Shown piece by piece: positions 18,187 to 27,201 of a stretch of DNA of 64,000 bases; within the stretch, counting starts at the first letter, position 1, and each line of letters starts with the position of its first letter. Position numbers and translations under genes: made by a program. The stretch is taken from contig NZ_QJVJ01000007.1 in assembly GCF_003217775.1 (NCBI RefSeq), forward strand, positions 1 through 64,000, given 5' to 3'. Source of the stretch: Paenibacillus flagellatus (GTDB taxonomy: Bacteria; Bacillota; Bacilli; Paenibacillales; NBRC-103111). The notes beneath the pieces were generated by a model. That model saw nothing but the letters and a program-made list of their open reading frames with translations, ran no database searches and had not been told where the DNA came from.

Positions 18187-19746
18187 TCAAGAGCGGGGGC
18201 GTTTCCCGATCCACGGCAGACGGGATACGTCGCTTGCGTCGACGAGCTTCAGCCAGACGATCATGAGCAGGTAGACGAGCGAGCCGAGCGCGCAGGCGGA
18301 GGCGAACCGGACGAACGGCATGTCGTGCCAGCCTCCGTTCATGACGGCGTAGCAGCAGGCGCCCATGACGGCGGCGGCGAAGCCGGTTTTGACGTAATCG
18401 CCGGCCTGCATCCGGAACCGGAGCAGCCTGGAGACGCTGTGCCAATGAAGCATCGTCACGAGCGCGATGTTGACGTTGATGGCGACGACGGCGCCGAGAA
18501 TGCCCCACTGGGGACGAGACGCCAAGTAGACGATTAGCGCGAGCTTGACGACCGCGCCGACGAACGTGTTCGTCAGGGCGCTGCCCGGCCGGTCGAGCGC
18601 CTGCAGCGTCGCTTGCAGCGGTCCTTGGTAATACAGGAACAGAGCGACGGGGGCCATCATTTTGAGCATTTTGCCGACCTCGGCGTTGCCGTATAAATAG
18701 TAGCAGAGCGGTTCGGCGAGCACGTACATGATGACGGCGAACGGAGCGCCGGTCACGAGCGCCAGCCGAAGCGACTGGTGAAGCCGCTTGTGGATCGTGC
18801 GCATGTCGCCCCGGGCGGCCGCCTCCGACAATGACGGGACGAGCGACACCGAAAGCGAGTACGTCAGAGCCCCGGGAAGCAGCAATACCGGTATGACCAT
18901 TCCTTGCAAAACGCCGTACTGGGCGGTGGCGACGGCGGTGGCGACGCCGGCGATCGCCAAGCTTTGCGCGGTCAATATCGATTCGAGCAAGTACGAGGCG
19001 GATCCGACGAGCCGGCTTGCCGTCACCGGGATGGCGATGTCGAACAGCTTGCGGATGCGGAACCGGCTCGACGCGGAGCCGTCGGCCGACGGCTCCGCCT
19101 GCAAACGGATTCGGTCGTGGCCCTTCGAGTAGCTGTACAGCAGTACGGCCATGCCTCCGAATTCGCCCACGACGACGCCCATCATCGCGCCGGCGGCCGC
19201 CCATTCGGTCCCGTACGGGAGGAAGGCGTAGGCGAGGCCGAGCATGGCCGCGATGCGGACGATCGTTTCGACGACTTGCGAGGCGGCGGTCGGAATCATA
19301 TTTTGACGGCCCTGGAAGTAGCCGCGATATACCGCCGATACGGCTACGATCGGCAAAATGGGGCACATGCTCAAAAACGTATAGTACACTCTCGAGTCGG
19401 TGAGCAAGCGGGACGTGATCCAGGGGGCGGCCCATATGCACAGCAGCGTGAAGACGAACGCCAGTCCGCAAGTGATCGCCAGCGAGGCGCGCAGGATGGA
19501 GCGGACTTTGCGCTCGTCCCGCTCCGACTCGGCCTCGGCGACCAGCTTGGCCACCGCAAGGGGAATGCCTCCGGATATGATCGTTATGATGACGATCATG
19601 AACGGATACCCCAATTGGTACAGCCCGACCCCTTCGGCTCCGATGACGCGCGGAAGGGTAATGCGGGGGACGAAGCCGAGAATCCGGTTGACGATGCCGG
19701 CCGCGAGCAAAATCATAGTCCCTTTGATGAACGATTGCTTCCTCAA
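18187..19746 (-). CDS. spoVB: SpoVB, stage V sporulation polysaccharide/lipid flippase
   Basis: MOP-superfamily exporter needed for spore cortex formation, probably flipping lipid-linked precursor, as for MurJ/SpoVB proteins. About 14 helices; opening SFIKGTMILLAAGIVNRILGFVPRITLPRVIGAEGVGLYQL is diagnostic. I start at TTG 19746: AAGGAAG lies eight bases before it, and the resulting 519 residues equal the Bacillus length. The in-frame extension further upstream (to about 20082) runs antisense through comN and has no membrane character. spoVB and comN are divergent, sharing a 181-nt region, as in Bacillus. Confidence 0.93.
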   Translation of the reverse strand: MRKQSFIKGTMILLAAGIVNRILGFVPRITLPRVIGAEGVGLYQLGYPFMIVIITIISGGIPLAVAKLVAEAESERDERKVRSILRASLAITCGLAFVFTLLCIWAAPWITSRLLTDSRVYYTFLSMCPILPIVAVSAVYRGYFQGRQNMIPTAASQVVETIVRIAAMLGLAYAFLPYGTEWAAAGAMMGVVVGEFGGMAVLLYSYSKGHDRIRLQAEPSADGSASSRFRIRKLFDIAIPVTASRLVGSASYLLESILTAQSLAIAGVATAVATAQYGVLQGMVIPVLLLPGALTYSLSVSLVPSLSEAAARGDMRTIHKRLHQSLRLALVTGAPFAVIMYVLAEPLCYYLYGNAEVGKMLKMMAPVALFLYYQGPLQATLQALDRPGSALTNTFVGAVVKLALIVYLASRPQWGILGAVVAINVNIALVTMLHWHSVSRLLRFRMQAGDYVKTGFAAAVMGACCYAVMNGGWHDMPFVRFASACALGSLVYLLMIVWLKLVDASDVSRLPWIGKRPRS

Positions 19747-19927
19747 AGCGGTGTCTTCCTTCCGTATTGGGATGGACTGGCTTATTCTCATGAATATGCG
19801 GACGGTGGCCAAGCTCATGCAACATTTTTGCGGCGCGGCCGCGGGCCGGGAAGGATTCGGAACGCCGGCGGCGAATAGGTAAGGGTATCGACGGGGACGG
19901 GTCAAGCGGGTGGAAGGAGGGTGCGCC

Positions 19928-20209
19928 ATGACCGGGGACGATTTCGAGACGACGGAACGATTGTCGGAGCAGCAGCTGAACGAAACGATCGAGGAGCTGT
20001 GCCGAAGCAAGGCGGACGAATTCCGGATGCTCGGATACGACCGCGTGACCGGCGCGGACGTCTGGAACTGCGTGAGCGACAAGTATGCGAAAACCGGACA
20101 GCCCCAGCTGCATCAGGTCGTCAACGACATCTTGTCGCTGAAAATTACGACGCTCATGAACTGGATGACGATGAGCATTTATCGAAAAGACGCCCGCTTC
20201 GAGCTGTAA
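19928..20209 (+). CDS. comN: ComN-like post-transcriptional regulator
   Basis: Small protein of 93 residues matching ComN (YrzD), which in B. subtilis helps comE mRNA accumulate and localises to poles. Visible conserved parts are ETIEELCRSKADEFRMLGYDRVTGADVWNCVSDKY and QLHQVVNDILSLKITTLMNWMTMSIYR. ATG 19928 follows AAGGAGG. The place between spoVB and secDF is the same as in Bacillus, which strengthens the assignment. No transmembrane segment. Confidence 0.85.
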   Translation: MTGDDFETTERLSEQQLNETIEELCRSKADEFRMLGYDRVTGADVWNCVSDKYAKTGQPQLHQVVNDILSLKITTLMNWMTMSIYRKDARFEL

Positions 20210-20227
20210 AAGCGCGCGCGATGCGAG

Positions 20228-20254
20228 AACCCGTTCCGGCTGGGACGGGTTTTG
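20228..20254 (+). terminator. Terminator after comN
   Basis: AACCCGTTCC and GGGACGGGTT around a GGCT loop with a short TTTT. The T-run is weak. Confidence 0.65.
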
Positions 20255-20324
20255 GTCCGTCTGGCGGCGCTTTTGCGTTTCGCGGCGTCGGACGCGGCCT
20301 TACGAAATGGGGATTTTCGTCAAA

Positions 20325-20353
20325 TTGACTCGATTTTCGGCGGTAGGTATAAT
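20325..20353 (+). promoter_or_regulatory. SigA promoter of secD-secF
   Basis: TTGACT (20325-20330), 17 bp, TATAAT (20348-20353), 32 bp before the secD ATG. A near-consensus constitutive promoter that could drive secD through apt. Confidence 0.85.
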
Positions 20354-20385
20354 AGGAATATTGAGTATGGAAGGGAGTCGCTCAC

Positions 20386-21618
20386 ATGAACATCAAGCGA
20401 TTGGCGGCGTTTCTGCTTATCGTGGTTATTACGCTAGGAGTCGTAGCATGGTCAAGCCCCGGACTGCTTTCGAAGGTCAGACTTGGCTTGGATTTGAAGG
20501 GCGGCTTCGAAATCTTGTACGTCGCCGAGCCGATTGAAGCCGGCAAGGAAGTGACGCGCGATTCGCTCATCAAGACGGCGCAAAGTCTGGAGAAGCGGGC
20601 GAATGCAAGCGGCGTGGCCGAGCCGGACGTCACGACGGAGGGCACGAACCGGATTCGCGTCAAGCTGGCGGGCGTCGAGAACCAGGAGCAGGTGCGCGAG
20701 CTTCTCCGGAAGCCGGCCGAGCTGTCGTTCCGCGGCCCCGATGGCAAGAAGGAAATGGTCGGAAGCGATTTCGTCGAAGGCGCGGCCAAAGTCGGCTTCG
20801 ACACGGCGAACCGGCCGATGATTCAGATCGAAGTGAAGGACAAGGACAAGTTCGCCGACGTGACGAGAAGGCTGCTCAACCAGCCGCTCGCGATTTACTT
20901 GGACGAGGAGCAGCTGTCCGCTCCGGTCGTGCAGCAAGTGCTGACCGACGGCAAAGCGACGATCTCGGGCAACTACACGTTCGAGGAAGCGACGAATTTG
21001 AAGGACATCATCAACCTGGGCGCGCTGCCGCTCAAGCTGACCGAGAAATATACCCAATCCGTCGGCGCCACGCTCGGCCAGCAATCGCTCGAGCAAACCG
21101 TGAAGGCGGGCATTATCGGGTCGCTGCTCATCCTGCTCTTCATGGTCGTCTTCTACCGCGTGCCGGGCATCGTGGCGGCGATTACGCTCATTACGTATAC
21201 GTGGCTCGTCCTGCTCGTCTTCTACCTGATGAACGCGACGCTGACGCTTCCGGGCATCGCGGCGCTCATTCTCGGGATCGGGATGGCGGTTGACGCCAAC
21301 ATCATCAAGTTCGAACGGGTGAAGGAAGAGATCCGCTCCGGCAAAAGCCTGCTGTCCGCCCTGAAATCGGGCTCGAAGCATTCGTTCCGGACGATTATGG
21401 ACGCCAATATTACGAATATCATTTCTTGCGGCGTGCTGTATTTTATCGGCAACGGCGCCATCCGCGGCTTCGCCTTGACGATGATCGTGAGCATTTTGAT
21501 CAGTATTTTGACGAACGTATTGTTCTCGCGCATGCTGATCGACCTGCTTATCCGCAGCAAGCTATTTACGAAGCCGACGTATTTCGGCGTCAAGGAGGCT
21601 GACATCCGTGAACTCTAA
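20386..21618 (+). CDS. secD: Protein translocase subunit SecD
   Basis: With SecF uses the proton gradient to pull secreted proteins out of the SecYEG channel. The 410 residues have helix 1 (7-30), the periplasmic P1 domain opened by LGLDLKGGFEILY, and GQQSLEQTVKAGIIGSLLILLFMVVFYRVPG starting the five-helix C-terminal block with GIGMAVDANIIKFERVKEEIRSGKS. Bacillus has a fused SecDF; here the two are separate genes overlapping by 11 nt, as is common in Paenibacillus. Start at 20386 after GAAGGGAG. Confidence 0.96.
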   Translation: MNIKRLAAFLLIVVITLGVVAWSSPGLLSKVRLGLDLKGGFEILYVAEPIEAGKEVTRDSLIKTAQSLEKRANASGVAEPDVTTEGTNRIRVKLAGVENQEQVRELLRKPAELSFRGPDGKKEMVGSDFVEGAAKVGFDTANRPMIQIEVKDKDKFADVTRRLLNQPLAIYLDEEQLSAPVVQQVLTDGKATISGNYTFEEATNLKDIINLGALPLKLTEKYTQSVGATLGQQSLEQTVKAGIIGSLLILLFMVVFYRVPGIVAAITLITYTWLVLLVFYLMNATLTLPGIAALILGIGMAVDANIIKFERVKEEIRSGKSLLSALKSGSKHSFRTIMDANITNIISCGVLYFIGNGAIRGFALTMIVSILISILTNVLFSRMLIDLLIRSKLFTKPTYFGVKEADIREL

Positions 21619-22525
21619 GCGACGGTACGATTTCGTCAAAAACCGGAATATTTTCTTCATCGCCTCCGCGGCCGTCACTTTGATCGGCATCATCATGGTG
21701 CTTGCGTTCGGTCTGCACTACGGCGTCGACTTCAAGTCGGGAACGTCGCTCGACTTGTCGATCGGCAAGACGACCGAGAAGGCGCAGGTCGAGAAAGTGT
21801 TTGCCGACACCGGGCTTACTCCCGTCATTTTGACAATGGGGGGAGCGAATAACGACCGCTTTTCCGCCAGATACGACGAGGTGTTGACCGAGGATCAGGT
21901 GAAGACGGTCACGACCGCTTTCGTCACGGCGTTCGGGAACCAGGTTTCGAGCGAGGTGAACGTCGTCTCGCCGGATATGGCCAACGAAATGAAAAACAAG
22001 GCGATGATCGCCGTCGGCATCGCGAGCATCGCGATCAGCCTGTACGTGACGATCCGCTTCGAATGGCGGTTCGCCGTTTCGGCCATCGTCACGATTTTGT
22101 ACGACGCCTTCTTCGTCATCGCGGTTTTCTCGATTTTCCGGCTGGAGGTCGACCTGCCGTTTGTGGCGGCCGTGCTGACGACGATCGGCTATTCGATCAA
22201 CGACAAGATCGTCATCCTCGACCGGATACGCGAAAACTTGCGTTTTTCCAAGCTGAAGACGGACGCCGATTTGGCCGAGCTGGTCAATACGAGCATTTGG
22301 CAGACGATGGGCCGGTCGATCAACACCGTCGTGACCGTATTGCTGGCCGCCATCTGTCTGTACCTGTTCGGCAGCGAGTCGATCAAGCTGTTCGCGCTTG
22401 CGAAAATGATCGGCTTGGTGAGCGGGGTTTATTCGTCGATTTGCCTCGCCACGCCGATGTGGTATTTGTTGAAGAGAACGTCGCTGAGGTCGGTCAAAGC
22501 GGCACCGGCCAAAGCGAATTCGTAA
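21608..22525 (+). CDS. secF: Protein translocase subunit SecF
   Basis: Partner of SecD. The 305 residues include helix 1, LHYGVDFKSGTSLDLSI, a short extracytoplasmic domain, and five C-terminal helices with VLTTIGYSINDKIVILDRIREN and the IWQTMGRSINTVVTVLLAA loop. GTG start at 21608 lies inside secD behind AAGGAGG, so translation is coupled. A cation transporter gene follows 58 nt on. Confidence 0.96.
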   Translation: MNSKRRYDFVKNRNIFFIASAAVTLIGIIMVLAFGLHYGVDFKSGTSLDLSIGKTTEKAQVEKVFADTGLTPVILTMGGANNDRFSARYDEVLTEDQVKTVTTAFVTAFGNQVSSEVNVVSPDMANEMKNKAMIAVGIASIAISLYVTIRFEWRFAVSAIVTILYDAFFVIAVFSIFRLEVDLPFVAAVLTTIGYSINDKIVILDRIRENLRFSKLKTDADLAELVNTSIWQTMGRSINTVVTVLLAAICLYLFGSESIKLFALAKMIGLVSGVYSSICLATPMWYLLKRTSLRSVKAAPAKANS

Positions 22526-22583
22526 GCGGCAGCCGAAATCCGTCATCGCATTCGATGCGTTTCTACACGTAAGGAGGGGCGAC

Positions 22584-23534
22584 ATGTCGGAGCAGCGTTT
22601 CGAGAAGGCGCAGTTCGCCGCATGGCTCGGCATTATCGGCAACATTGCGCTTGCGGTCATGAAAGGAATCGTCGGTTGGCTGTCGGGCAGCAAGGCGCTG
22701 CTCGCGGACGCGGCGAATTCGGCTTCGGACGTCGCCGGCTCGGTCGCGGTATTGCTGGGGCTGAAGGCGGCGAAGCGTCCTCCGGACGAAGACCATCCGT
22801 ACGGGCACGGCAAGGCGGAGTCGATCTCCGCGATCATCGTATCCGTGCTGCTGCTGCTCGTCGGCCTGGAAATCGGCCTCAACTCGATCAAGACGATCTA
22901 CGGGGGCGTCGGCGCGGCGCCGAAGGAATTCGCCCTGATCGCCATCGGCATCTCGATCGTCGTCAAAGAATGTTTGTTCCAGTACAGTTTCCGGCTCGGC
23001 AAAAAGCTGTCCAGCCAGGCTCTCATCGCCACTGCCTGGGACCACCGGACGGACGTCATGTCGTCCGTGGCGGTGCTCGTGGGCGTGGGCGGCGCGGTGC
23101 TGGGCGATTATACGAACCAGCCGATGCTGTATTATTTGGACCCGGCCGCGGGACTGTTCGTCGCCTTCCTCGTGCTGCGCATGGGCATCAAGCTCGTCAC
23201 GGAGTCGATTCATACGACGATGGACCACGTGCTGCATAGCGAGGAGACGGAGGAGCTGCTCGAAACCGCGCAGCGGGTGAAAGGCGTCATCGCCGTCAAC
23301 GAGCTCCGTGCGCGCGAGCACGGCCACTATGTGATCGTCGACATCAAAATCAGCGTCAATCCGAAAATAACGGTCCATGAAGGACACGATATCGGCAAGG
23401 CGGTCAAGCATCAGCTGCTGACCAAGTTCAGTCACGTTTCCGACGTATTCATTCATGTCAATCCTTACGATCCCGGATATCCTTACAAAGACGTCGATTC
23501 GGAACATCCCGATTTCCCGACATTGCTTCATTAG
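22584..23534 (+). CDS. Cation diffusion facilitator family transporter
   Basis: Proton-coupled exporter of divalent metal ions (Zn, Fe, Mn or Co) at the cytoplasmic membrane. Six helices within 316 residues; metal-site motifs are DAANSASDV in helix 2 and WDHRTDVMSSV in helix 5, with DEDHPYGHGKAE after helix 2. A C-terminal cytoplasmic domain (about 215-300, with AREHGHYVIVDIKISVNP) binds regulatory metal in relatives. The DxxxD/HxxxD pairing fits the Zn/Fe/Mn branch; the exact metal is open. AAGGAGGGGCGAC precedes the ATG. Confidence 0.93.
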   Translation: MSEQRFEKAQFAAWLGIIGNIALAVMKGIVGWLSGSKALLADAANSASDVAGSVAVLLGLKAAKRPPDEDHPYGHGKAESISAIIVSVLLLLVGLEIGLNSIKTIYGGVGAAPKEFALIAIGISIVVKECLFQYSFRLGKKLSSQALIATAWDHRTDVMSSVAVLVGVGGAVLGDYTNQPMLYYLDPAAGLFVAFLVLRMGIKLVTESIHTTMDHVLHSEETEELLETAQRVKGVIAVNELRAREHGHYVIVDIKISVNPKITVHEGHDIGKAVKHQLLTKFSHVSDVFIHVNPYDPGYPYKDVDSEHPDFPTLLH

Positions 23535-23570
23535 AGACGACATCGAGAGACTATGAGGTGGGGGTGCGGA

Positions 23571-26009
23571 GTGCTTCATTCGAAAGCGAGATGGAACATG
23601 AACGAGAGCGACGCGGCGGCCGCGGAGTCGCTCGCCCGGGAGCTCAAGCTTCATCCCGTCGTCGCGCGCATGCTCGTCGCCCGGGGCGTAACCGACGTCC
23701 GGGAAGCGCAGCTCTTTCTTCACGGCGGAAACGATCATTTTCACGATCCGTTTCTGCTGGACGGGATGGACGCGGCGGTCGCGCGAATTCGCAGCGCGCT
23801 CGACCGCGGAGAGAAAATACGCATATACGGCGATTACGACGCCGACGGAGTGAGCAGCACGTCGCTGATGGTGCATGCGTTCCGTCGGCTCGGCGCCGAT
23901 TTCGACTATTACATACCGCACCGGGCCAACGAAGGATACGGCCTGAACGCGAACGCGATCGATCTCGCGAAGCAAAGCGGCGTATCGCTGTTAATTACCG
24001 TCGATACCGGGATCAGCGCCCGGGAGCAGGTCGCCCATGCCGCCGGTCTCGGCATCGACGTCATCGTAACCGACCACCACGAGCCTCCGGAGCTGCTTCC
24101 CGAGGCCGTTGCCGTTCTCAACCCGAAAAAGCCGGGCTGTCCGTATCCGTACAAGCAGCTGGCCGGCGTCGGCGTCGCCTTCAAGCTGGCGCACGCCCTC
24201 TTCGGGACGCTCCCGGAATCGCTGCTCGAAATCGCCGCCGTCGGAACCGTGGCCGATTTGATGCCGCTCACCGGCGAGAACCGTGCGATCGTGAAGCTCG
24301 GGCTCGAGCGGATGCAGTCGAGCGGCTATGTCGGCATCGTCGCGCTGCTGGAAGCGTCCGGCATTTCCGGCAAGGAAGTGACGGCGACGCACCTCGCTTA
24401 TTCGCTCGCTCCGCGCATTAACGCCAGCGGCCGGCTCGATCATGCGGGAGACGCGGTGCGGCTCCTGACGACCGACGACCGCGACGAGGCGGATCGGATC
24501 GCGTTTTCGCTCGACGAGCTGAACAAGGAAAGGCAGCGCATCGTGGAGGAGATGACACAGGACGCGTTGGCCCGCATGGCGCAAGAAGAAGCGGGGGCCA
24601 ATGCCAACGTCGTCGTCGTCGCGGCCGAAGGGTGGAACGTCGGGGTGATCGGCATCGTGGCGGCGAAGCTGCTGGAACGGTTTTACCGGCCCGTCATCGT
24701 GCTCGGCATCGATCCGGAAACCGGCAAGGCGAAAGGATCGGCGCGATCGATTCCCGGCTTCGACTTGTATCGGGCGCTGACCAGCTGCGCCGATTTGCTC
24801 GACCATTACGGCGGGCATCAAGCGGCCGCGGGCATGACCGTCCACCGGGACCGGATCGGCGAATTTCGCGAGAGGCTGAACCGGCTGGCCGAGGAGTGGC
24901 TGACGGCCGACGACTTCGTCCCGGTCCAGCATGCCGACGGCGAATTCGAGCTGGCCGACGTCACCGTCGAGTGCATCCGCCAAATCGAATCGCTCGCCCC
25001 GTTCGGGATGGGCAACCCGGCTCCGCGGTTCGTCCTGAACGGATTGAGCGTTCAGGACAAGCGGGCGCTCGGAAGAGAGCGGCAGCATATGAAGCTGACG
25101 CTCGCGGACGAGGACGCCGCTGCATCCTCCCCCCCCGTGGAGGCGATCGGCTTCGGCAAGGGCCCTCTGCTCGAGCTCATATCGGCGACCGCGAAGGTCG
25201 ACGTGCTGGGCGAGCTCGGCATCAACGAATGGAACGGCGTCCGCAAGCCGCAAATCGTCATCCAGGATATGCGCATCCCGCACGCCCAGGTGTTCGATTG
25301 GCGCGGCGTCAAGCAGGCGGTCGACAAGTTCGGCGAGGTGACCGCCTTTATCCGGGAGCAGGACGGGGAGCGCGATGCCGGTCCGGCGGCGATCGTCGTC
25401 GAGACCGGCTCGCCGACCCGCCTGCTCGATCCGGACCGGATCGGCTGCGGCTTGTGGGCGCTGGACGAGCGTGCCGGCGTGCTGCCGTTGAACGCGGAGG
25501 CGAGAGCCGGTCGTTTCGCCGAGGCGGACGACGTGCTGCTCCTGTCGATGCCGGATAAGCTCGCCAGCCTGGAGAACGCGCTCGGCCATTGCCGGGCGAA
25601 GCGGGTGTACGTTTATTTCGGCGATTGGGACCGCGATTACGCCACCGTGCCTTCGAGAGAGGCGTTCAAGGCGATTTACCAGGCGGTGCTGCACAAAGGA
25701 AGCTGGGAGGCCGGCGGCGCCTCGTTCCTCGAGCCGATTCGCCGCAAGGCCGGGCTTTCCGACGGACTGATCCGCTTTATGCTGCAAGTGTTCGAGGAGC
25801 TGGAGTTTATTACGAACGCCGACGGCGTTTACCGGGTCGCCGCAACGCCGAAGAAGCGGGATTTGACCGAGTCGCCCGCTTACCGAAGCCGTCTCGCCCG
25901 TACCGAGGTCGAGCAGACGCTCGTCTATTCCAACGCCCGACAGCTGGGAGAATGGGTTTCCGCCCGTCTCGCTTTTAATCCGAAACGAACGATGGAGGTA
26001 ACAGGATGA
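23571..26009 (+). CDS. recJ: Single-stranded-DNA exonuclease RecJ
   Basis: Degrades single-stranded DNA 5'-3' in recombination and mismatch repair. DHH-family motifs are in order: [13 protein letters not shown] (I), ITVDTGIS (II), VTDHHEPP (III, giving the name) and the DHHA1 GGHQAAAGM near 420, then an OB-like part. The 812 residues exceed E. coli RecJ; the extra C-terminal 200 residues occur in Firmicutes RecJ. I start at GTG 23571 (LHSKARWNM), with GAGGTG about nine bases upstream; an ATG at 23553 would put that site in the coding region. It overlaps apt by four bases. Confidence 0.95.
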   Translation: MLHSKARWNMNESDAAAAESLARELKLHPVVARMLVARGVTDVREAQLFLHGGNDHFHDPFLLDGMDAAVARIRSALDRGEKIRIYGDYDADGVSSTSLMVHAFRRLGADFDYYIPHRANEGYGLNANAIDLAKQSGVSLLITVDTGISAREQVAHAAGLGIDVIVTDHHEPPELLPEAVAVLNPKKPGCPYPYKQLAGVGVAFKLAHALFGTLPESLLEIAAVGTVADLMPLTGENRAIVKLGLERMQSSGYVGIVALLEASGISGKEVTATHLAYSLAPRINASGRLDHAGDAVRLLTTDDRDEADRIAFSLDELNKERQRIVEEMTQDALARMAQEEAGANANVVVVAAEGWNVGVIGIVAAKLLERFYRPVIVLGIDPETGKAKGSARSIPGFDLYRALTSCADLLDHYGGHQAAAGMTVHRDRIGEFRERLNRLAEEWLTADDFVPVQHADGEFELADVTVECIRQIESLAPFGMGNPAPRFVLNGLSVQDKRALGRERQHMKLTLADEDAAASSPPVEAIGFGKGPLLELISATAKVDVLGELGINEWNGVRKPQIVIQDMRIPHAQVFDWRGVKQAVDKFGEVTAFIREQDGERDAGPAAIVVETGSPTRLLDPDRIGCGLWALDERAGVLPLNAEARAGRFAEADDVLLLSMPDKLASLENALGHCRAKRVYVYFGDWDRDYATVPSREAFKAIYQAVLHKGSWEAGGASFLEPIRRKAGLSDGLIRFMLQVFEELEFITNADGVYRVAATPKKRDLTESPAYRSRLARTEVEQTLVYSNARQLGEWVSARLAFNPKRTMEVTG

Positions 26010-26518
26010 ATCTCAAGGAGCACATTCGGGTCGTCCCCGACTTCCCGCAGCCGGGCATCCGGTTCAAGGACATCACGACGCTGCTGAACAACGGACCGGT
26101 GTACAAGGAAGTGATCGATCGTTTGGCAAACCATTACCGCGGCCAAGGGATCGATCTCGTGGCCGGTCCGGAGGCGCGCGGCTTCGTCATCGGCGCACCG
26201 CTCGCCTATGCGCTCGGCGTCGGCTTCGTGCCGATCCGCAAAAGCGGCAAGCTGCCCGGCGAAACGATCGAAGCCGGCTACGATCTGGAGTACGGCAAAG
26301 ATAAGCTGGCCATGCACAAAGATTCGATCCGGCCGGGGCAAAAGGTGCTGATCGCGGACGATTTGCTCGCTACCGGCGGGACGATTTCCACGACGATCAA
26401 TCTCATTCGCCAGCTAGGCGGGGATATCGTCGGTGCGGCGTTTTTGATCGAGCTGACGTACTTGAACGGCAAAGACAAGCTGGAAGGCATCGACGTCCTG
26501 TCGCTCGTTCAATATTGA
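26006..26518 (+). CDS. apt: Adenine phosphoribosyltransferase
   Basis: Salvages adenine to AMP with PRPP. The 170 residues are of standard length, with FKDITTLL, the flexible loop [10 protein letters not shown], and the PRPP-binding [13 protein letters not shown]. The ATG overlaps the recJ stop, and GGAGGTAACAGG lies before it. In Bacillus apt is followed by relA; here a Gln-rich gene and the opposite-strand uraA lie between them. Confidence 0.97.
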   Translation: MNLKEHIRVVPDFPQPGIRFKDITTLLNNGPVYKEVIDRLANHYRGQGIDLVAGPEARGFVIGAPLAYALGVGFVPIRKSGKLPGETIEAGYDLEYGKDKLAMHKDSIRPGQKVLIADDLLATGGTISTTINLIRQLGGDIVGAAFLIELTYLNGKDKLEGIDVLSLVQY

Positions 26519-26654
26519 TCGTTCGCAATCGACAATCGCTCCGGGAGTCGGACGAAAGGACGTAACCACCCAGACGTTACCGCGAGTATCCGGCAGAGAA
26601 CGAAGCAACCTAATGGGGGTTGCAACCCACCATCCCACTTATCCGGAGGTATCC

Positions 26655-26987
26655 ATGTACAACAACGCGAACTTGTCCGGCCGTATTCAACAATGCGAGC
26701 AAATCATCCAGCAGCTGACGCAGCAAACGCAGCAGGCGAGCATGATGTACGAGCAAATGATGCGCCAGGAGCAGCAAAACGCGATTCAGCTGGAGCAGCT
26801 GGCTCAACGCGAGCGGCAAGCGGTCCAAATGATCCAGCAGGCGCTTCACGGCCATCAGACGGCCATTCAACACATGCAGCATGCGGTGCAGCTGTGCAAC
26901 CAGCTTCAGCAGGAAGCGCAGGCGGTCGGCATCGCCGAGTCGTCCCGGAACGGTTCGACGGGATACTACGGACAGCAATATCAATAA
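26655..26987 (+). CDS. Glutamine-rich coiled-coil small protein
   Basis: Unrecognised 110-residue protein; 31 residues are Gln. Heptad-like patterns (IQQCEQIIQQLTQQ, QLEQLAQRERQAVQMIQQ, HMQHAVQLCNQLQQEAQ) suggest one or two long amphipathic helices; the tail is Gly/Tyr/Gln (GYYGQQYQ). No signal or membrane segment. GGAGGTATCC precedes ATG 26655; an in-frame ATG at 26613 sits in a GGGTTGCAACCC palindrome and is less likely. It has its own terminator. Such Gln-rich helical proteins are common among Bacillales spore-associated genes, but that role is a guess. Confidence 0.8.
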   Translation: MYNNANLSGRIQQCEQIIQQLTQQTQQASMMYEQMMRQEQQNAIQLEQLAQRERQAVQMIQQALHGHQTAIQHMQHAVQLCNQLQQEAQAVGIAESSRNGSTGYYGQQYQ

Positions 26988-26993
26988 GCGGAA

Positions 26994-27029
26994 AAGGAGC
27001 GCAGGCGAAACGCCGCGCTTCTTTTTCTA
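26994..27029 (+). terminator. Terminator after the Gln-rich gene
   Basis: AAGGAGCGC-A-GGCG pairs with CGCC-GCGCTTCTT around AAA, followed by T's. A further perfect 8-bp hairpin, TTACCGGA/TCCGGTAA, follows at 27031-27051. Confidence 0.85.
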
Positions 27030-27150
27030 TTACCGGATAAATTCCGGTAAAGGTCGAGTCCGGCAGCTTGGGGGCATAGTGCGGAGATGCGGTCGATATT
27101 TTCCGGGAAATAGTGTTGATTAATGGGGTTAAGTAAGGCGTCGATCAGAC

Positions 27151-27191
27151 AAAAGACCCGGTTCGCTCTTGGAGAACGAACCGGGTTTTTT
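27151..27191 (-). terminator. Bidirectional terminator after uraA
   Basis: CCCGGTTCG (27157-27165) and CGAACCGGG (27177-27185), with A's before and six T's after, usable on both strands. Confidence 0.9.
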
Positions 27192-27201
27192 GCCGCGGCT
27201 G

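Noticed and set aside
19747-20082. N-terminal extension of spoVB
   Set aside because: It runs antisense to comN and across the shared intergenic region, lacks membrane character, and TTG 19746 gives the right length with a proper ribosome site.
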